This document shows, one piece after another, positions 44,405 through 54,008 of a stretch of 64,000 nt of DNA. Every line of letters starts with the position of its first letter. Positions within the stretch are counted from its first letter, which is position 1. Source of the DNA: Hyphomonadaceae bacterium (GTDB lineage Bacteria; Pseudomonadota; Alphaproteobacteria; Caulobacterales; Hyphomonadaceae); contig JADKDU010000013.1 in assembly GCA_016714495.1 (NCBI GenBank), positions 1-64,000 of the forward strand, in the 5' to 3' direction. The position numbers were made by a program, and so were the translations under genes. A model generated the notes under the pieces. That model saw only the letters and a program-made list of their open reading frames with translations. It was not told the DNA's origin and made no database searches.

Positions 44405-46291
44405 ATGAGCAGGGCAAGCATGGCACACATCATCTCGCGCACGCTGTTCGCCAGCGCAGCCCTGCTCGTCGCCGCCTGCTCCAGCGAAACGAAGGATCCG
44501 CTTTTCGAGCCCGCCGCCGCGCCGCCGCACGGAACCTCCGGCGAACCGGTCGCCCTGATGCACCTGCAGGCGAAGATGCGCGACGGCGTCCGCCTCGACA
44601 CATCCGTCTGGCTGCCGGCGGCTGAAGGCAAATTCCCCGCCGTGCTCACCCGCACGCCCTACAGCAGCGAGCTCGGCTCGCTTCAGAAACGGCTGCTCGC
44701 CGCCGGCTACGCCGTGGTCGAACAGCATGAGCGTGGCCGCTTCCTCTCGGAAGGCGAAATGCGCATGCTCGGCCGCGCCGACGAGGATGGCTGGGATACG
44801 CTCGACTGGATCACGCAGCAGGTCTGGTCCAACGGCAAGATCGCCACCTATGGCTGCTCGTCCTCCGCCGAGAACCAGCTCAAACTCGCCTCGCTCGGCC
44901 ACCCGGCTCACAAGGCGATGGTCGTCGGTTCATCCGGCGTCGGCATCGCAGAAGTCGGCCCGCACCACGAACAGGGAAATTTCTGGCGCGGCGGCGCATG
45001 GCAGATGGGCTGGGCCGACTACTTCTTCGCGGAAATGCGCCTCGACTGGCCGCAACTTCCTCCCGGCCTCAGCGATGAAGAAAGGACGCGCCAGACCGCC
45101 GCCTACGAATTCCCCGAAGAAAATCCCCTTCCAAAATCCGCCTTCGACACGGCGCGCATGCACCTGCCCGTGGTCGATCTCGCCAAGATAATTGGCGCGC
45201 CCGACACCGAGCTGGAAGAATATCTCGCGCGCGGTCCCTCCAACCCGGCCTGGGCGGAGGACCGCGTCACCGACAAGGACCACATCAAGGTCCCCGGCCT
45301 TTGGGCCGAGGCGCTTTATGACATCTCCGCCCCCGCCGGCGCCGCCTTCTTCGAGAAGACCCGCCGCGAAAACATGCCGGGCACGCAGTCCATCGTCATC
45401 ACCAACGGACAGCACTGCTCGTTCAGCCGCCCGCGCACCCAGATCGGCGCACGCACGCTCGGCAATGCGACGTTCGATTTCGAATCCATGGCGTTCGACT
45501 GGATCGAACGCTGGATGAAGAGCGATCAGGGCGCGCCCACGCCGCGCCTGCCCGTGCGCGCCTATCTCGCCGGCGCCGATCGCTGGGCCGACTTCTCCAG
45601 CGTGCCGACCGCCAGCGAAACCGACGGCCGCACGCTCTATCTCTCCAGTGGCGGCGCGGCCAATACGGCCGCCGGCGACGGCGCGCTCGTCAACACGGCG
45701 CCGGCCAAGTCAGGCGCCGATAAGTTCAGCTATGATCCTGCCAACCCCGTCATCAGCAATGGCGGCCAGATCTCCGGCGTCGGCACGGACCAGCGCGACG
45801 GCGCCTTCGACCAGCGCGACATCGAAACGCGCAAGGACGTGCTCGTCTACACCACCCCGCCGCTCACCGAAGACCTTGCCGTCTTTGGCTTCGTCACCGC
45901 GAACCTCTTCGTCGGCTCCGACGCGCCCGATACCGACTTCACCGTGAAACTCGTCGATGTCGAGCCCAACGGCATGGCTTGGAACATCTCCGACACAATC
46001 CAGCGCATGCGCTATCGTGACGGTGATGCGACGCCCAAATTCATGAAGCCCGGCGAGATCTATTCCATCGCCCCGCCGCCCATGCTGGTCGCCAACGTTT
46101 TCCAGAAAGGCCACAGGGTCCGCATCGAGGTCTCGTCCAGCAACTTCCCAACCTACGCCCGCAACCTCAACATGTCGGCCAATCCGTATACGTCCACCGA
46201 AACCCGCATCGCCCGGAACGAGGTCCTCCATGGCCCCGGTCACCCGTCACGGATAATCCTGCCCGTGGCCAAAGGCCTGCCGCAGCAATGA
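44405..46291 (+). CDS. CocE/NonD-type alpha/beta hydrolase (S15 family), lipoprotein
   Basis: Start at ATG 44405, six bases after mcl (ATG 44420 also possible). 628 residues. Lipoprotein signal (TLFASAALLVAACSSE), hydrolase domain with RDGVRLDTSVWLPA, VVEQHERGRFLSEGE, DTLDWITQQVWSNGKIATYGCSSSAEN containing the nucleophile Ser, a His in QHCSFSRP, and a C-terminal jelly-roll (LFVGSDAPDTDFTVKLVDVEPNGMAW in pieces; HRVRIEVSSSNFPTYARN). A periplasm-facing esterase or peptidase of the cocaine-esterase/glutaryl-acylase class. Substrate unknown. Probably co-transcribed with mcl. Confidence 0.88.
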   Translation: MSRASMAHIISRTLFASAALLVAACSSETKDPLFEPAAAPPHGTSGEPVALMHLQAKMRDGVRLDTSVWLPAAEGKFPAVLTRTPYSSELGSLQKRLLAAGYAVVEQHERGRFLSEGEMRMLGRADEDGWDTLDWITQQVWSNGKIATYGCSSSAENQLKLASLGHPAHKAMVVGSSGVGIAEVGPHHEQGNFWRGGAWQMGWADYFFAEMRLDWPQLPPGLSDEERTRQTAAYEFPEENPLPKSAFDTARMHLPVVDLAKIIGAPDTELEEYLARGPSNPAWAEDRVTDKDHIKVPGLWAEALYDISAPAGAAFFEKTRRENMPGTQSIVITNGQHCSFSRPRTQIGARTLGNATFDFESMAFDWIERWMKSDQGAPTPRLPVRAYLAGADRWADFSSVPTASETDGRTLYLSSGGAANTAAGDGALVNTAPAKSGADKFSYDPANPVISNGGQISGVGTDQRDGAFDQRDIETRKDVLVYTTPPLTEDLAVFGFVTANLFVGSDAPDTDFTVKLVDVEPNGMAWNISDTIQRMRYRDGDATPKFMKPGEIYSIAPPPMLVANVFQKGHRVRIEVSSSNFPTYARNLNMSANPYTSTETRIARNEVLHGPGHPSRIILPVAKGLPQQ

Positions 46292-46299
46292 TCCCTCTT

Positions 46300-46328
46300 T
46301 TGTCAGTTGGCTGTAATCTGGCTGTAAT
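46300..46328 (+). promoter_or_regulatory. Pho-box-like triple 11-bp repeat
   Basis: TTGTCAG, CTGTAAT and CTGTAAT occur at 46300, 46311 and 46322, each 7-mer followed by four bases, so the repeat unit is exactly 11 bp. This is the arrangement of PhoB boxes (CTGTCAT-N4-CTGTCAT), with five or six of seven positions matching per half-site. It ends 53 bases before the start of the cytochrome c'-like gene at 46382. Confidence 0.55.
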
Positions 46329-46381
46329 CTAGACGGCGTTCCTCGGGGCCAGACGCCCTGCACGATGGGAGATTGGGCCAC

Positions 46382-46939
46382 ATGAAAACGTCATTCGCGC
46401 TCGCAGCTTTCCTGGCGCTCGTCGCCTGCGCCCCGAAAGCGGAAACGCCCGAGACCGCCGCCGCCCCGGCGCCCGCTGAAAGCGCAGCCCTCGCCCCCGA
46501 TGTCGCCGCGGCCGCCGCAGCCGGCCAGGCCGACCCCCGCATCCCCACCGTCGATCCCGCCTCCATCACGGACGCCTCCACCGTTGGCGAGGTGATGCAC
46601 GCCTATGTCATCCCCGGATCCGAATCCCTCTTCGCCGCCGAAACCGAAGCGCCCACCGACGAGGCGGGCTGGACCAAGCTTCAGAAAGCCGCGCAGGACG
46701 TCATCACCGGCGCCGAGCTGCTCAAGAAAGCCCCGCGCTCGAAAGGCGATAGCTGGAACGCGACGATCGACACCGTGATCACCGCCACCAAGGTGACCGC
46801 CGAAGCCCTCGGCAAGAAGAACGCGGAAGACCTCGTCTTCACCAATGGCGACATGATGGCCGGCTGCACCGCCTGCCACCAGCAGTTCCGGGATCAGAAC
46901 CCGCCGCAAGGTCACCTCGTCGAGCAGAAGCCCAACTAG
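46382..46939 (+). CDS. cytochrome c'-like lipoprotein (CTACH)
   Basis: Start at ATG 46382 with GGGAG upstream. 185 residues: lipobox LVACAP, an Ala/Pro-rich linker, a helical domain, and the haem site GCTACHQQFRDQNPP near the C-terminus, class II style. Resembles the protein at 14711 in layout (CxxCH-x(2)-F near the end, ESL/EPLW region) and is likely a distant paralogue. Its stop codon overlaps that of the convergent DUF1287 gene. The Pho-box-like repeats upstream hint at phosphate control. Confidence 0.82.
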   Translation: MKTSFALAAFLALVACAPKAETPETAAAPAPAESAALAPDVAAAAAAGQADPRIPTVDPASITDASTVGEVMHAYVIPGSESLFAAETEAPTDEAGWTKLQKAAQDVITGAELLKKAPRSKGDSWNATIDTVITATKVTAEALGKKNAEDLVFTNGDMMAGCTACHQQFRDQNPPQGHLVEQKPN

Positions 46940-47553
46940 GCCCAGCGCTCGAACCTGAACCAGCCTGACATCGGCCAGTCGAACAGGCACGGCTCCTCGC
47001 GCGTGCCAGCGCCGATATTGTGCGCGATCAAAGGCTGGCCCGCGCGGTTCTTGCGCGTCACCACTCCGATATGGGGCAACCCGCCCCCGGTCAGCCGCCA
47101 GCTTACCACATCGCCCGGCAGGTAATCCGTCGCCGACTGGCTGATCGTCCGCGCCCCGCCTTGGCGCTTGAAATACGTCTCGAGGTTCGGCACGCGCCGG
47201 TGATCGATATTCCGGTCCGGCTTGGTCAGCCCCCACATCTTCGGATAGGCGCCGAAATTCGCCGCCATGTCCTCATGCACCTTCACCTGCAGGTCGACGC
47301 CTGCATGGCGGAATGCGCGGATCACCGTGTCCGTACAAACGCCCCGGTCATCGGGCACATCGCCCATCGGATAAGCCAGCTTCACATAAGCTGGATCATA
47401 GACCTCGCTCTTCAACGCCCGCATTTCCGCGCCGATCGCGACCTTCACTGGAAAGGCGATGTCCTGCCCAAGAGCCTGCGGCGCAAGGCAGGCGGCGCCC
47501 AACCCGAACAGAAAAACGCGCCGGTCGCTCGTGACAGACCCAAGGTCAGACAT
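46936..47553 (-). CDS. DUF1287-family protein with Tat-like signal
   Basis: 205 residues with an N-terminal SDRRVFLFGLGAACLAPQALGQ, a twin-arginine-like signal lacking the strict consensus. The domain contains YPMGDVPDDRGVCTDTVIRAFRHAGVDLQ, VHEDMAANFGAYPKMWGL, DRNIDHRRVPNLETYF, LPGDVVSWRLTGGGLPHIGVV and AHNIGAG. The Cys, His and Asp residues are arranged as in papain-like NlpC/P60 relatives (DUF1287, E. coli YijF). Probably acts in the periplasm. Its start codon stands immediately after a strong hairpin whose 3' arm contains the only Shine-Dalgarno-like sequence. Confidence 0.88.
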   Translation of the reverse strand: MSDLGSVTSDRRVFLFGLGAACLAPQALGQDIAFPVKVAIGAEMRALKSEVYDPAYVKLAYPMGDVPDDRGVCTDTVIRAFRHAGVDLQVKVHEDMAANFGAYPKMWGLTKPDRNIDHRRVPNLETYFKRQGGARTISQSATDYLPGDVVSWRLTGGGLPHIGVVTRKNRAGQPLIAHNIGAGTREEPCLFDWPMSGWFRFERWA

Positions 47554-47558
47554 GAAAA

Positions 47559-47586
47559 CCCCCTGACATCACACGATGTCAGGGGG
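47559..47586 (-). terminator. strong hairpin, terminator and/or RBS-sequestering leader
   Basis: A perfect 12-bp stem (CCCCCTGACATC/GATGTCAGGGGG) with a 4-base loop. Read on the minus strand it is followed by TTTTC and then the ATG of the DUF1287 gene at 47553. The T run makes it a plausible terminator for the gene ending at 47643. AGGGGG in its 3' arm is also at the right distance to be the ribosome-binding site of the next gene. Confidence 0.75.
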
Positions 47587-47642
47587 CCCGGAAATTACGG
47601 CAAGGACGCGACCGAATGCCGGCGCGGCGCCGGTTTCTGCAG

Positions 47643-48341
47643 CTAACCCAGCTTCTTGATGATGCCCATGTGGCTCAGCACGATCAGCACGCCGCCAGCG
47701 ACAGTGATCAACATGCCTGGCGAAATGCCGAAGCCGACGAATTCGAGAATGCCCATCCGGCCTCCCCCGCCAAACGCTGCGCCCATCTCGCGGATGCCGC
47801 GCAGCATCTCGGGCGCAACGAGACCCGCAAGGACTGGCAGCAGGATCGGGCCGCCGATCGCGACCGCGGCCGTGATCAGCCGGAACTGAGCGGTCAGCTT
47901 GTTGTTCGTGAACTCGAAAAAGATCAGCACAGCCGCCACGACCGGGATCGCAAACAACAGGGCGATGAAAACCGCGCTCAGCCCGAGACCGCTGCCGAAG
48001 GGTCCGTTCATGTCGCCAAACGCGCCTAGCGTGTTGAAATAGCCGGCGATCAACGAGCCCAGAATGATGACCGCAGCCCAGATCACATACGGCTTGGCGA
48101 GGATGTTCGCGACCGTCGGATTTGATGTGAGAGCCGCAAGATCGACATTCGGCATCGCGGCAGCCGTCATATAGATGTTCTTAGCTGTAGCGCCGTCGGC
48201 TTCGAAATCGACATTGTCGCCGGTCTTCGCAGGCGCGGGGCTTTTGAAATCCGCCGCGGTGAAATTGTAGCGCTGACCGCCTTCCCCGCTGATCGCGCCC
48301 GTACCGCTGGCCGCGTCGAACCCGAGAATCTTGCCCTTCAT
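47643..48341 (-). CDS. membrane protein with N-terminal cold-shock-like domain
   Basis: 232 residues. Residues 1-60 (MKGKILGFDAASGTGAISGE, YNFTAADFKSPAPAKTGDNVDFEADG, AKNIY) have the strand pattern of a CSD/OB-fold, though the RNP motifs are weak. The rest has about four transmembrane helices (VIWAAVIILGSLIAGYF, LSAVFIALLFAIPVVAAVLIFF, LITAAVAIGGPILLPVLAGL, LITVAGGVLIVLSHMGII). CSD-membrane fusions occur (CSD-DUF1294), but this membrane part is not one I recognise. Monocistronic. Ends before a strong hairpin. Confidence 0.75.
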   Translation of the reverse strand: MKGKILGFDAASGTGAISGEGGQRYNFTAADFKSPAPAKTGDNVDFEADGATAKNIYMTAAAMPNVDLAALTSNPTVANILAKPYVIWAAVIILGSLIAGYFNTLGAFGDMNGPFGSGLGLSAVFIALLFAIPVVAAVLIFFEFTNNKLTAQFRLITAAVAIGGPILLPVLAGLVAPEMLRGIREMGAAFGGGGRMGILEFVGFGISPGMLITVAGGVLIVLSHMGIIKKLG

Positions 48342-48601
48342 GTCGTCCCCCTGCGCGAGTTGTCACAACAGCTCGAAAATACATAGCAAAATCCGGCTGT
48401 TCAGGCAATGCAACCGGCCCCCTTCGACGCGACGTCAGCCAAAACGCTGCATTGATAGGCTCCCCGCCCGGGAACGCGTCGGGCATTGCCAACGCGCCCT
48501 TTAATCTCCTCGCAACACTTTTTCAGGCCGACGCGACACGGCTGGTTAAGCTTGATCGTGCATAAACGGGACAACGCAAAATGCGCCGGTAGGGTCGAAC
48601 T

Positions 48602-49465
48602 ATGTTCCAGATCATCGGGGTGGTGGTTGTCTTCGTGATGGTGTTCGGCGGCTTCATGCTCGCCGGCGGCCATTTCGACGTGATCATCAAGGCCGCGCCA
48701 TTCGAGATGATGATGATCGGCGGCGCCGCGGTCGGCGCGTTCCTGATCGGCAACTCGTTCAAGACCGTGATGGCCGCCGGCGGCGGCTTCGGCAAGATCA
48801 TGGGTGGGTGCAAGTGGAAGCCGAAGGACTATACTGACCTGCTCAGTCTCTTGTTCGTATTGACCAAGACCATGAAGACGAAGGGCGTGGTGGCGATCGA
48901 ACAGCACATCGAGAACCCAAAGGAATCCACGATCTTCCAGAACTACCCGAAGATCCTGAAGGACCACTTCGCCACCGATCTCATCTGCGACACGCTGCGC
49001 ATGATGACGATGAACCTCGAGGACCCGCACCAGGTCGAGGATTCGATCGACAAGCAGATCGAGAAACACCATCACGAGGCTCACAAACCCGCGCACGCGC
49101 TGCAAGGCATGGCGGACGCCCTTCCCGCGCTCGGCATCGTCGCGGCCGTTCTCGGCATCATCAAGACCATGGGCGCCATCTCGCAACCGCCCGAATATCT
49201 GGGCGCGCTGATCGGTTCAGCGCTCGTCGGCACCTTTCTCGGCGTGTTCCTCGCCTATGGCTTTGTCGGCCCGTTCGCCGCGCGCCTCGGCCAGGTCATC
49301 GATGAAGAGGGCCAGTTCTACAAGATCATCAAGGACGTGCTGGTCGCCCACCTGCACGGCAACGCCGCCCAGGTCTCGGTCGAGATCGGCCGCGGCCAGA
49401 TCCCCAGCGAAGCCCAGCCCTCCTTCGCGGAGCTCGAAGAAGCGCTCAACGCGGTTACGGTATAA
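48602..49465 (+). CDS. motA: flagellar motor stator protein MotA
   Basis: 287 residues with four membrane helices. N-terminal IIGVVVVFVMVFGGFMLAGG and PFEMMMIGGAAVGAFLIG, and a large cytoplasmic loop with KHHHEAHKPAHALQGMADALPALGIVAAVLGIIKTMG, the conserved proline motif P-A-LGIVAAVLG that contacts MotB. Proton-channel half of the stator. As in Caulobacter relatives, motB is not adjacent. A terminator follows directly. Confidence 0.95.
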   Translation: MFQIIGVVVVFVMVFGGFMLAGGHFDVIIKAAPFEMMMIGGAAVGAFLIGNSFKTVMAAGGGFGKIMGGCKWKPKDYTDLLSLLFVLTKTMKTKGVVAIEQHIENPKESTIFQNYPKILKDHFATDLICDTLRMMTMNLEDPHQVEDSIDKQIEKHHHEAHKPAHALQGMADALPALGIVAAVLGIIKTMGAISQPPEYLGALIGSALVGTFLGVFLAYGFVGPFAARLGQVIDEEGQFYKIIKDVLVAHLHGNAAQVSVEIGRGQIPSEAQPSFAELEEALNAVTV

Positions 49466-49489
49466 GTTTTACTCCCCGAAGACCATGAC

Positions 49490-49522
49490 GGCCCGGCCCT
49501 CAAAGCCGGGCCACTTTCTTTT
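49490..49522 (+). terminator. Rho-independent terminator of motA
   Basis: An 8-bp stem (GGCCCGGC/GCCGGGCC) with a 7-base loop, followed by the T-rich ACTTTCTTTT, 25 bases beyond the motA stop. Confidence 0.82.
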
Positions 49523-49525
49523 GGT

Positions 49526-52386
49526 CTATTCGCCTGCGGCCGCCGCGGCGGGGATCACGCGCGCTTCCTGCTGCGCCGCCTCGGTCAGCCATCTCCGGGC
49601 CGCTGCAACGACCTCGGCCTTGGTCAACGCCCGAAGGCTCGCCTCGACGGCCGGCAGCTTGCTGCGCTCCATCAGATCGGGCCGGGTCTGCGCCTGCGCG
49701 ATCAGGCCGAGCCAATAGCCATTGGACGTCGCATTCTGTGGCAGGGCTTCCAGCGATGGGGTGAGCGCGCGGCTGAATTCATCGTCGCTGATCTCGCCTG
49801 CCCGCATCTGCGCGGCGATCTTCTCAAGCGCTGCGATCACGCGATCGACATCCTCAGGCTTCACTTCGGCGCCGGCGTTCACATAGCCGAAGCCGGGATT
49901 GACCGCCGACAGCGACGCGCTGGTCGAGGGCGAATAGGTCGCGCCCAGCGTCTCGCGAACTTCTTCGATCACCTTCAACCGCATGATGCCGGCGGTAATC
50001 GCCAACACACGCGCTGTCTGCGGATCCGCATCAGGATCGACGTCCGTCACCGGCCAATAGACATAGGCCAACGCCTGGTTCGCCTCGCCGGCATGCGTGA
50101 AAACCAGCGGCGTCTTGTCCTGTCGGAAGACGATCGGCTTGTCGGACCTGAACTTCGTCGGCGCCGCGGCTCGCACCGGCAGCGCCCCGAACGTCTTCGC
50201 CACCAGCTTGATGACCTGATCCTCATCGATGTCGCCTACAACCGCGATCTCGATCGCACCCGTCGCAAGAGCCGGCGTCAGATAGTGGCGCAGCTCCACG
50301 AAGGAGCGCCACGCGTCGCCATCATCCGGGTCCATGCCATAGCGCTTGTCGCCGGAGGCCAGCGCGCGCAAGCCTTTTGCCGCCCACACCGTCTGCGCAT
50401 CCTGGTCCAGTCGCGGCCAGCTCAGAACCTGCGACTCCCGCCAGCGCCTTTCCGCCTCGGAGCGATAGCCCGGATGCGTGACATAGGCGGCTACCAGCTG
50501 AAGCTGAAGCTCGAGGTCCTTTGGCGTCGTCGCATACGCGCCGCCGAACGAGGCGCCCGACGAATTGAACCGCGTGCCCGCCTGGCGCCCCTGCAGGATC
50601 GCGCGGAGGTCATCGATCGAGTGCTTCTCCAGCCCGCCATTGCTGAACGCGCTCATGATCGAACTTAGACCGAACGGCGTTTCGGGGAAATCGAGATTGC
50701 CATGGCCGACCCGAACAGACACCTGCACCGTGTTCTTGGCGAACGTCGTCTTCTTGATGTTAAGCCGCACATTATTGGCGAACGTCACCAGTCGGGCGTC
50801 GATGTCGGTGAGGCGCGTATCCGTCACGACCTTTCCAGGCCTACCGAAATTCGTGTAGGCGAACACGCCGCGCGCCTTCACTTCCGGCGGCGAGACATCG
50901 ACCAGCGCGCTTTCCTTCCATGCATCGACGATCTCGGTCGGCGACCGCTCCGCGGTGGATGCCGCGAACAACAGCGGATCCTTCATCGGCATGCGTTTGC
51001 GGAAGATTTCGTTGACCATTTCGGGCGTCACGGCGTCAGCCCAGGTTTCAAGCCGCGTCAGGCCAGAGGACGGCGTTGCAAACACCATCTCGTTCTGGAT
51101 GGATGACAGCAGCGAGCCGATCAGCGCGCCGGTGGTTCGCGTGTTCTCACGCTCGGCCTGATTCTTCTGGTTAGTGCGCAGCGCATCGACCTGGCGGGCG
51201 ATCTCATCCTTGGTGAAGCCATAGAGCAGAGCACGTCGCCACTCCTGCTCCACACGTTGCAGGCCTGCCCGCCACGTCTCGGGCGTCACCGTGACCGACG
51301 CGCCTGCAATGTTGACCGCTTCGAGAACGTCGCCGCTCGTCAGCCCCGCATTCCGGAAGGGCGGGTCAGCCTCATTCGCCATCGGCGCCAGCCGGCGGCC
51401 GATCGCGCCGATCCCGAACATCAGGAGATTGTCCTCGCGCCGCTGCGCGGCTGTGTCGGCGGGATCAGTGAAAGGCATCAACGAGTAAATGGCGATCGAG
51501 TCCCCGCCATCCTTGTGAACGAACACCGACGCCTCGGGCGGCCTCGACTTTGCGATATAGTCAAGTCCGGCTCCTTGCCGGCCTCGCCCTTGCCGGTCCA
51601 GTCGGCAAACTTCGCGGCGATCTTCTTCTCGACCGCGTCGACATCGACATCGCCGACGATGATCAGGACCGTGCGCTCGGGCCGATAATACCGCTCGTAC
51701 AGGTTCACCATCGTCTCGCGCGTCGCCGCCTCCAGCACGGCGGCGTCGCCGATCGGCATGCGGCTGACCGCATAGGCGCCGGGGATCAGGAAATTCAGTA
51801 GCTGGTCGCTACGCCGCTGCTGGAAATTGTCGCTGCGCCGCCATTCCGACAGCACCACGCCGCGCTCGCGGTTGATGGCTTCGGACGCGAATGTCAGCTC
51901 ACTCGCCACTTCCCGCAACAGGAACAGGCTTTCGTCCACCAACGCGTCGGACGCGTTCGGAAGATCGAGCTGGTAGGTCGTGAATTCCTGACCCGTCGAG
52001 GCATTGGTGTCGGCGCCGAACGCCAAGCCAAGCCGCTCGAGGATTTTCACCATCTCGCCTTCGCGGACATTCTTCGAGCCGTTGAACGCCATGTGCTCGA
52101 TGAAGTGCGCGAGACCCTTTTCGTTTTCGGCTTCCTCGAGCGATCCGAAATCCACCGACAGGCGGATCGACACCGCTCCTGGCGGCAGCTGGTTCTTCAG
52201 CAGCGCATAGCGCATGCCGTTCGCCAGCGCGCCAAAACGCACGGCGGGATCGGGCGCGATGTCGCTCGCTTCAAAGGCCCACGCAGCCGGCGGTCCGGCC
52301 TGCCCCGATGCCGGGACGGCAACCGCCACAAACAGAGCAAGAAGCCCCGCAACAAACCGCAATAAGCCCAGCCGCACAGCACGCAT
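49526..52386 (-). CDS. periplasmic M16 zinc protease, one frameshift
   Basis: Two minus-strand frames together encode about 950 residues. The 5' frame has a signal peptide (VAGLLALFVAVAVPASGQ) and the inverted zinc motif HFIEH (AHFIEHMAFNGSKN) with downstream Glu (FLREVASELTFASEAINRERGVVLSEWRR). It breaks near 51545. The second frame resumes with PPEASVFVHKDGGDSIAIY and carries the inactive second M16 domain pair to a stop at 49526. One missing base after CAAAGTCG would join them. Family members are 930-960 residues, so the reconstructed length fits. It may degrade peptides in the periplasm. Confidence 0.87.
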
Positions 52387-52464
52387 GTTGCGACTATGCG
52401 TTGGGTTCCCGGCGGTGTCGATTGAGCTGGATCAGAGCCCCACGCCTTCGTGAGCAGACGGTGT

Positions 52465-53781
52465 TTACGCTACAGGCTCGTCGTTCGCTGCAAGGGCCGC
52501 CCCGCACAGATAGACCGAACCGCAGATATAGGTCCGCTCCAGGCCGCTTCCCTGCGCCATTCGGACGGCGTCTTCCAGATTGTCTGCGATCCGCGCCTGC
52601 TTGCCCAGGGTCGCGGCAATCCCAGCCACGTGGCGGGGCTCGGCGCCTGGCCCGCCTTCCTGCCCGCCGCTGTCGGGCAGCGGGCATAGGATCAGCTCAT
52701 CCGCCACCGGCATCAGTTCCGCCAGCAGGCTTTCGACGTCTTTCACAGCCTGGCAAGCGAATACGATCGCGGCGCGCTCGCCCTCTTCGCCCGACGCACG
52801 GATCGCCGCCGCCAGCATCGCGGCGCCTCCCGGATTGTGGGCGGCGTCGATCCACACCGCGGCATCGCCCGCCAGCGGCCCCGGCTTCAGGCGCTGCAGC
52901 CTCGCCGGCCATGTCGTCTCGCGCAGCCCGGCCGCCATCGCCGCCGGCGTGATCCGCCTGTCGCCAAGCGCCTCCAGCGTCGCGCAGGCGGCGCCAGCAT
53001 TCTGCGCCTGATGCTTGCCGCGCAAACCCAGCCATGGGGCGCGCACGCTCAAGCTGAGCCCTTGATAGACGAACGCCTCGCCTTCCCAGCGCGTGGTCCA
53101 GTCGGCGCCCGCTTCCAGCACGCGGGCCGCCGTCGTCCGCGCTTCCTCGCGCAGCACGCCAAGCGCGATCGCCGGTTGCGGCGCGATGATCGCCGGCACG
53201 CCGTCGCGGAAAATCCCGGCCTTCAGCCGCGCGATGGCCGCCACGCCGGAAACGCCGAACATCGTCTCGTGATCGCGGCTGATCGGCGTCACCACCGTCG
53301 CCGCCGGATGGTTCATCACATTGGTGGCGTCCGTCGCCCCGCCGGCGCCGACCTCGATGATGGCTATGTCCGCCGGGTTGTGCGCGAACAGACAGAACGC
53401 CGCCGCCGTCAGCGCCTCGAAATAGGTGAGCCCGTCGGTGCGCCGCCAGATATCGGCCAGCACATCCGCCAGCGCCTCGTCCTCGACCAGCTTGCCGGCG
53501 ACCCGGATGCGCTCGTTCACCCGGATCAGATGGGGCGAAGTAAAGACGTGAACTGACAGCCCCGCCGCTTCCGCCATCGCGCGGATGAAGGCGCCGGTCG
53601 ATCCCTTGCCATTGGTGCCCGTGATATGGATCGCCTGCGCGATCCGGTCCTGCGGATCGCCCAGCTCAACCAAAGCCTTGCGGATATGCGCTGTGCCCCA
53701 GGCTGGCGATACGCGTCCTGCGGAATTGGTCCGAAACCGCTCCAGCTCAGAATTCACGATGGCGGCGTCGGCCAAGTCCAA
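52465..53781 (-). CDS. folC: bifunctional folylpolyglutamate/dihydrofolate synthase
   Basis: 438 residues. P-loop HITGTNGKGSTGAFI (about residue 50), the Omega-loop region SPHLIRVNERIRV, EVGAGGATDATNV, SRDHETMFG (usually DH..LG) and the Mur-ligase-type WIDAAHNPGGAAML. It adds glutamates to folates and makes dihydrofolate. folC-accD-trpA order is typical for alphaproteobacteria, here interrupted by the BKACE gene. Confidence 0.95.
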   Translation of the reverse strand: MDLADAAIVNSELERFRTNSAGRVSPAWGTAHIRKALVELGDPQDRIAQAIHITGTNGKGSTGAFIRAMAEAAGLSVHVFTSPHLIRVNERIRVAGKLVEDEALADVLADIWRRTDGLTYFEALTAAAFCLFAHNPADIAIIEVGAGGATDATNVMNHPAATVVTPISRDHETMFGVSGVAAIARLKAGIFRDGVPAIIAPQPAIALGVLREEARTTAARVLEAGADWTTRWEGEAFVYQGLSLSVRAPWLGLRGKHQAQNAGAACATLEALGDRRITPAAMAAGLRETTWPARLQRLKPGPLAGDAAVWIDAAHNPGGAAMLAAAIRASGEEGERAAIVFACQAVKDVESLLAELMPVADELILCPLPDSGGQEGGPGAEPRHVAGIAATLGKQARIADNLEDAVRMAQGSGLERTYICGSVYLCGAALAANDEPVA

Positions 53782-54008
53782 GTCTCCAGATCGCAGCGCT
53801 CAATCCGCCGGCGCTAATTAGGTAGAGATCGCCTTGCGGCAAACCAACTTCCCGGCACGGGAGAGTGATTGGCCTAATACGGCCTTAAGACCGTCAAGGA
53901 GCAGGCCTGGGGTCGCACTTGCGCTCGCGATCATCCAGGTCGACATTTGCCGAACATAAAAACGCCGATCGTAAAGCGGACCGGCCAGGTGAGGATTGAG
54001 ACGCAGCC

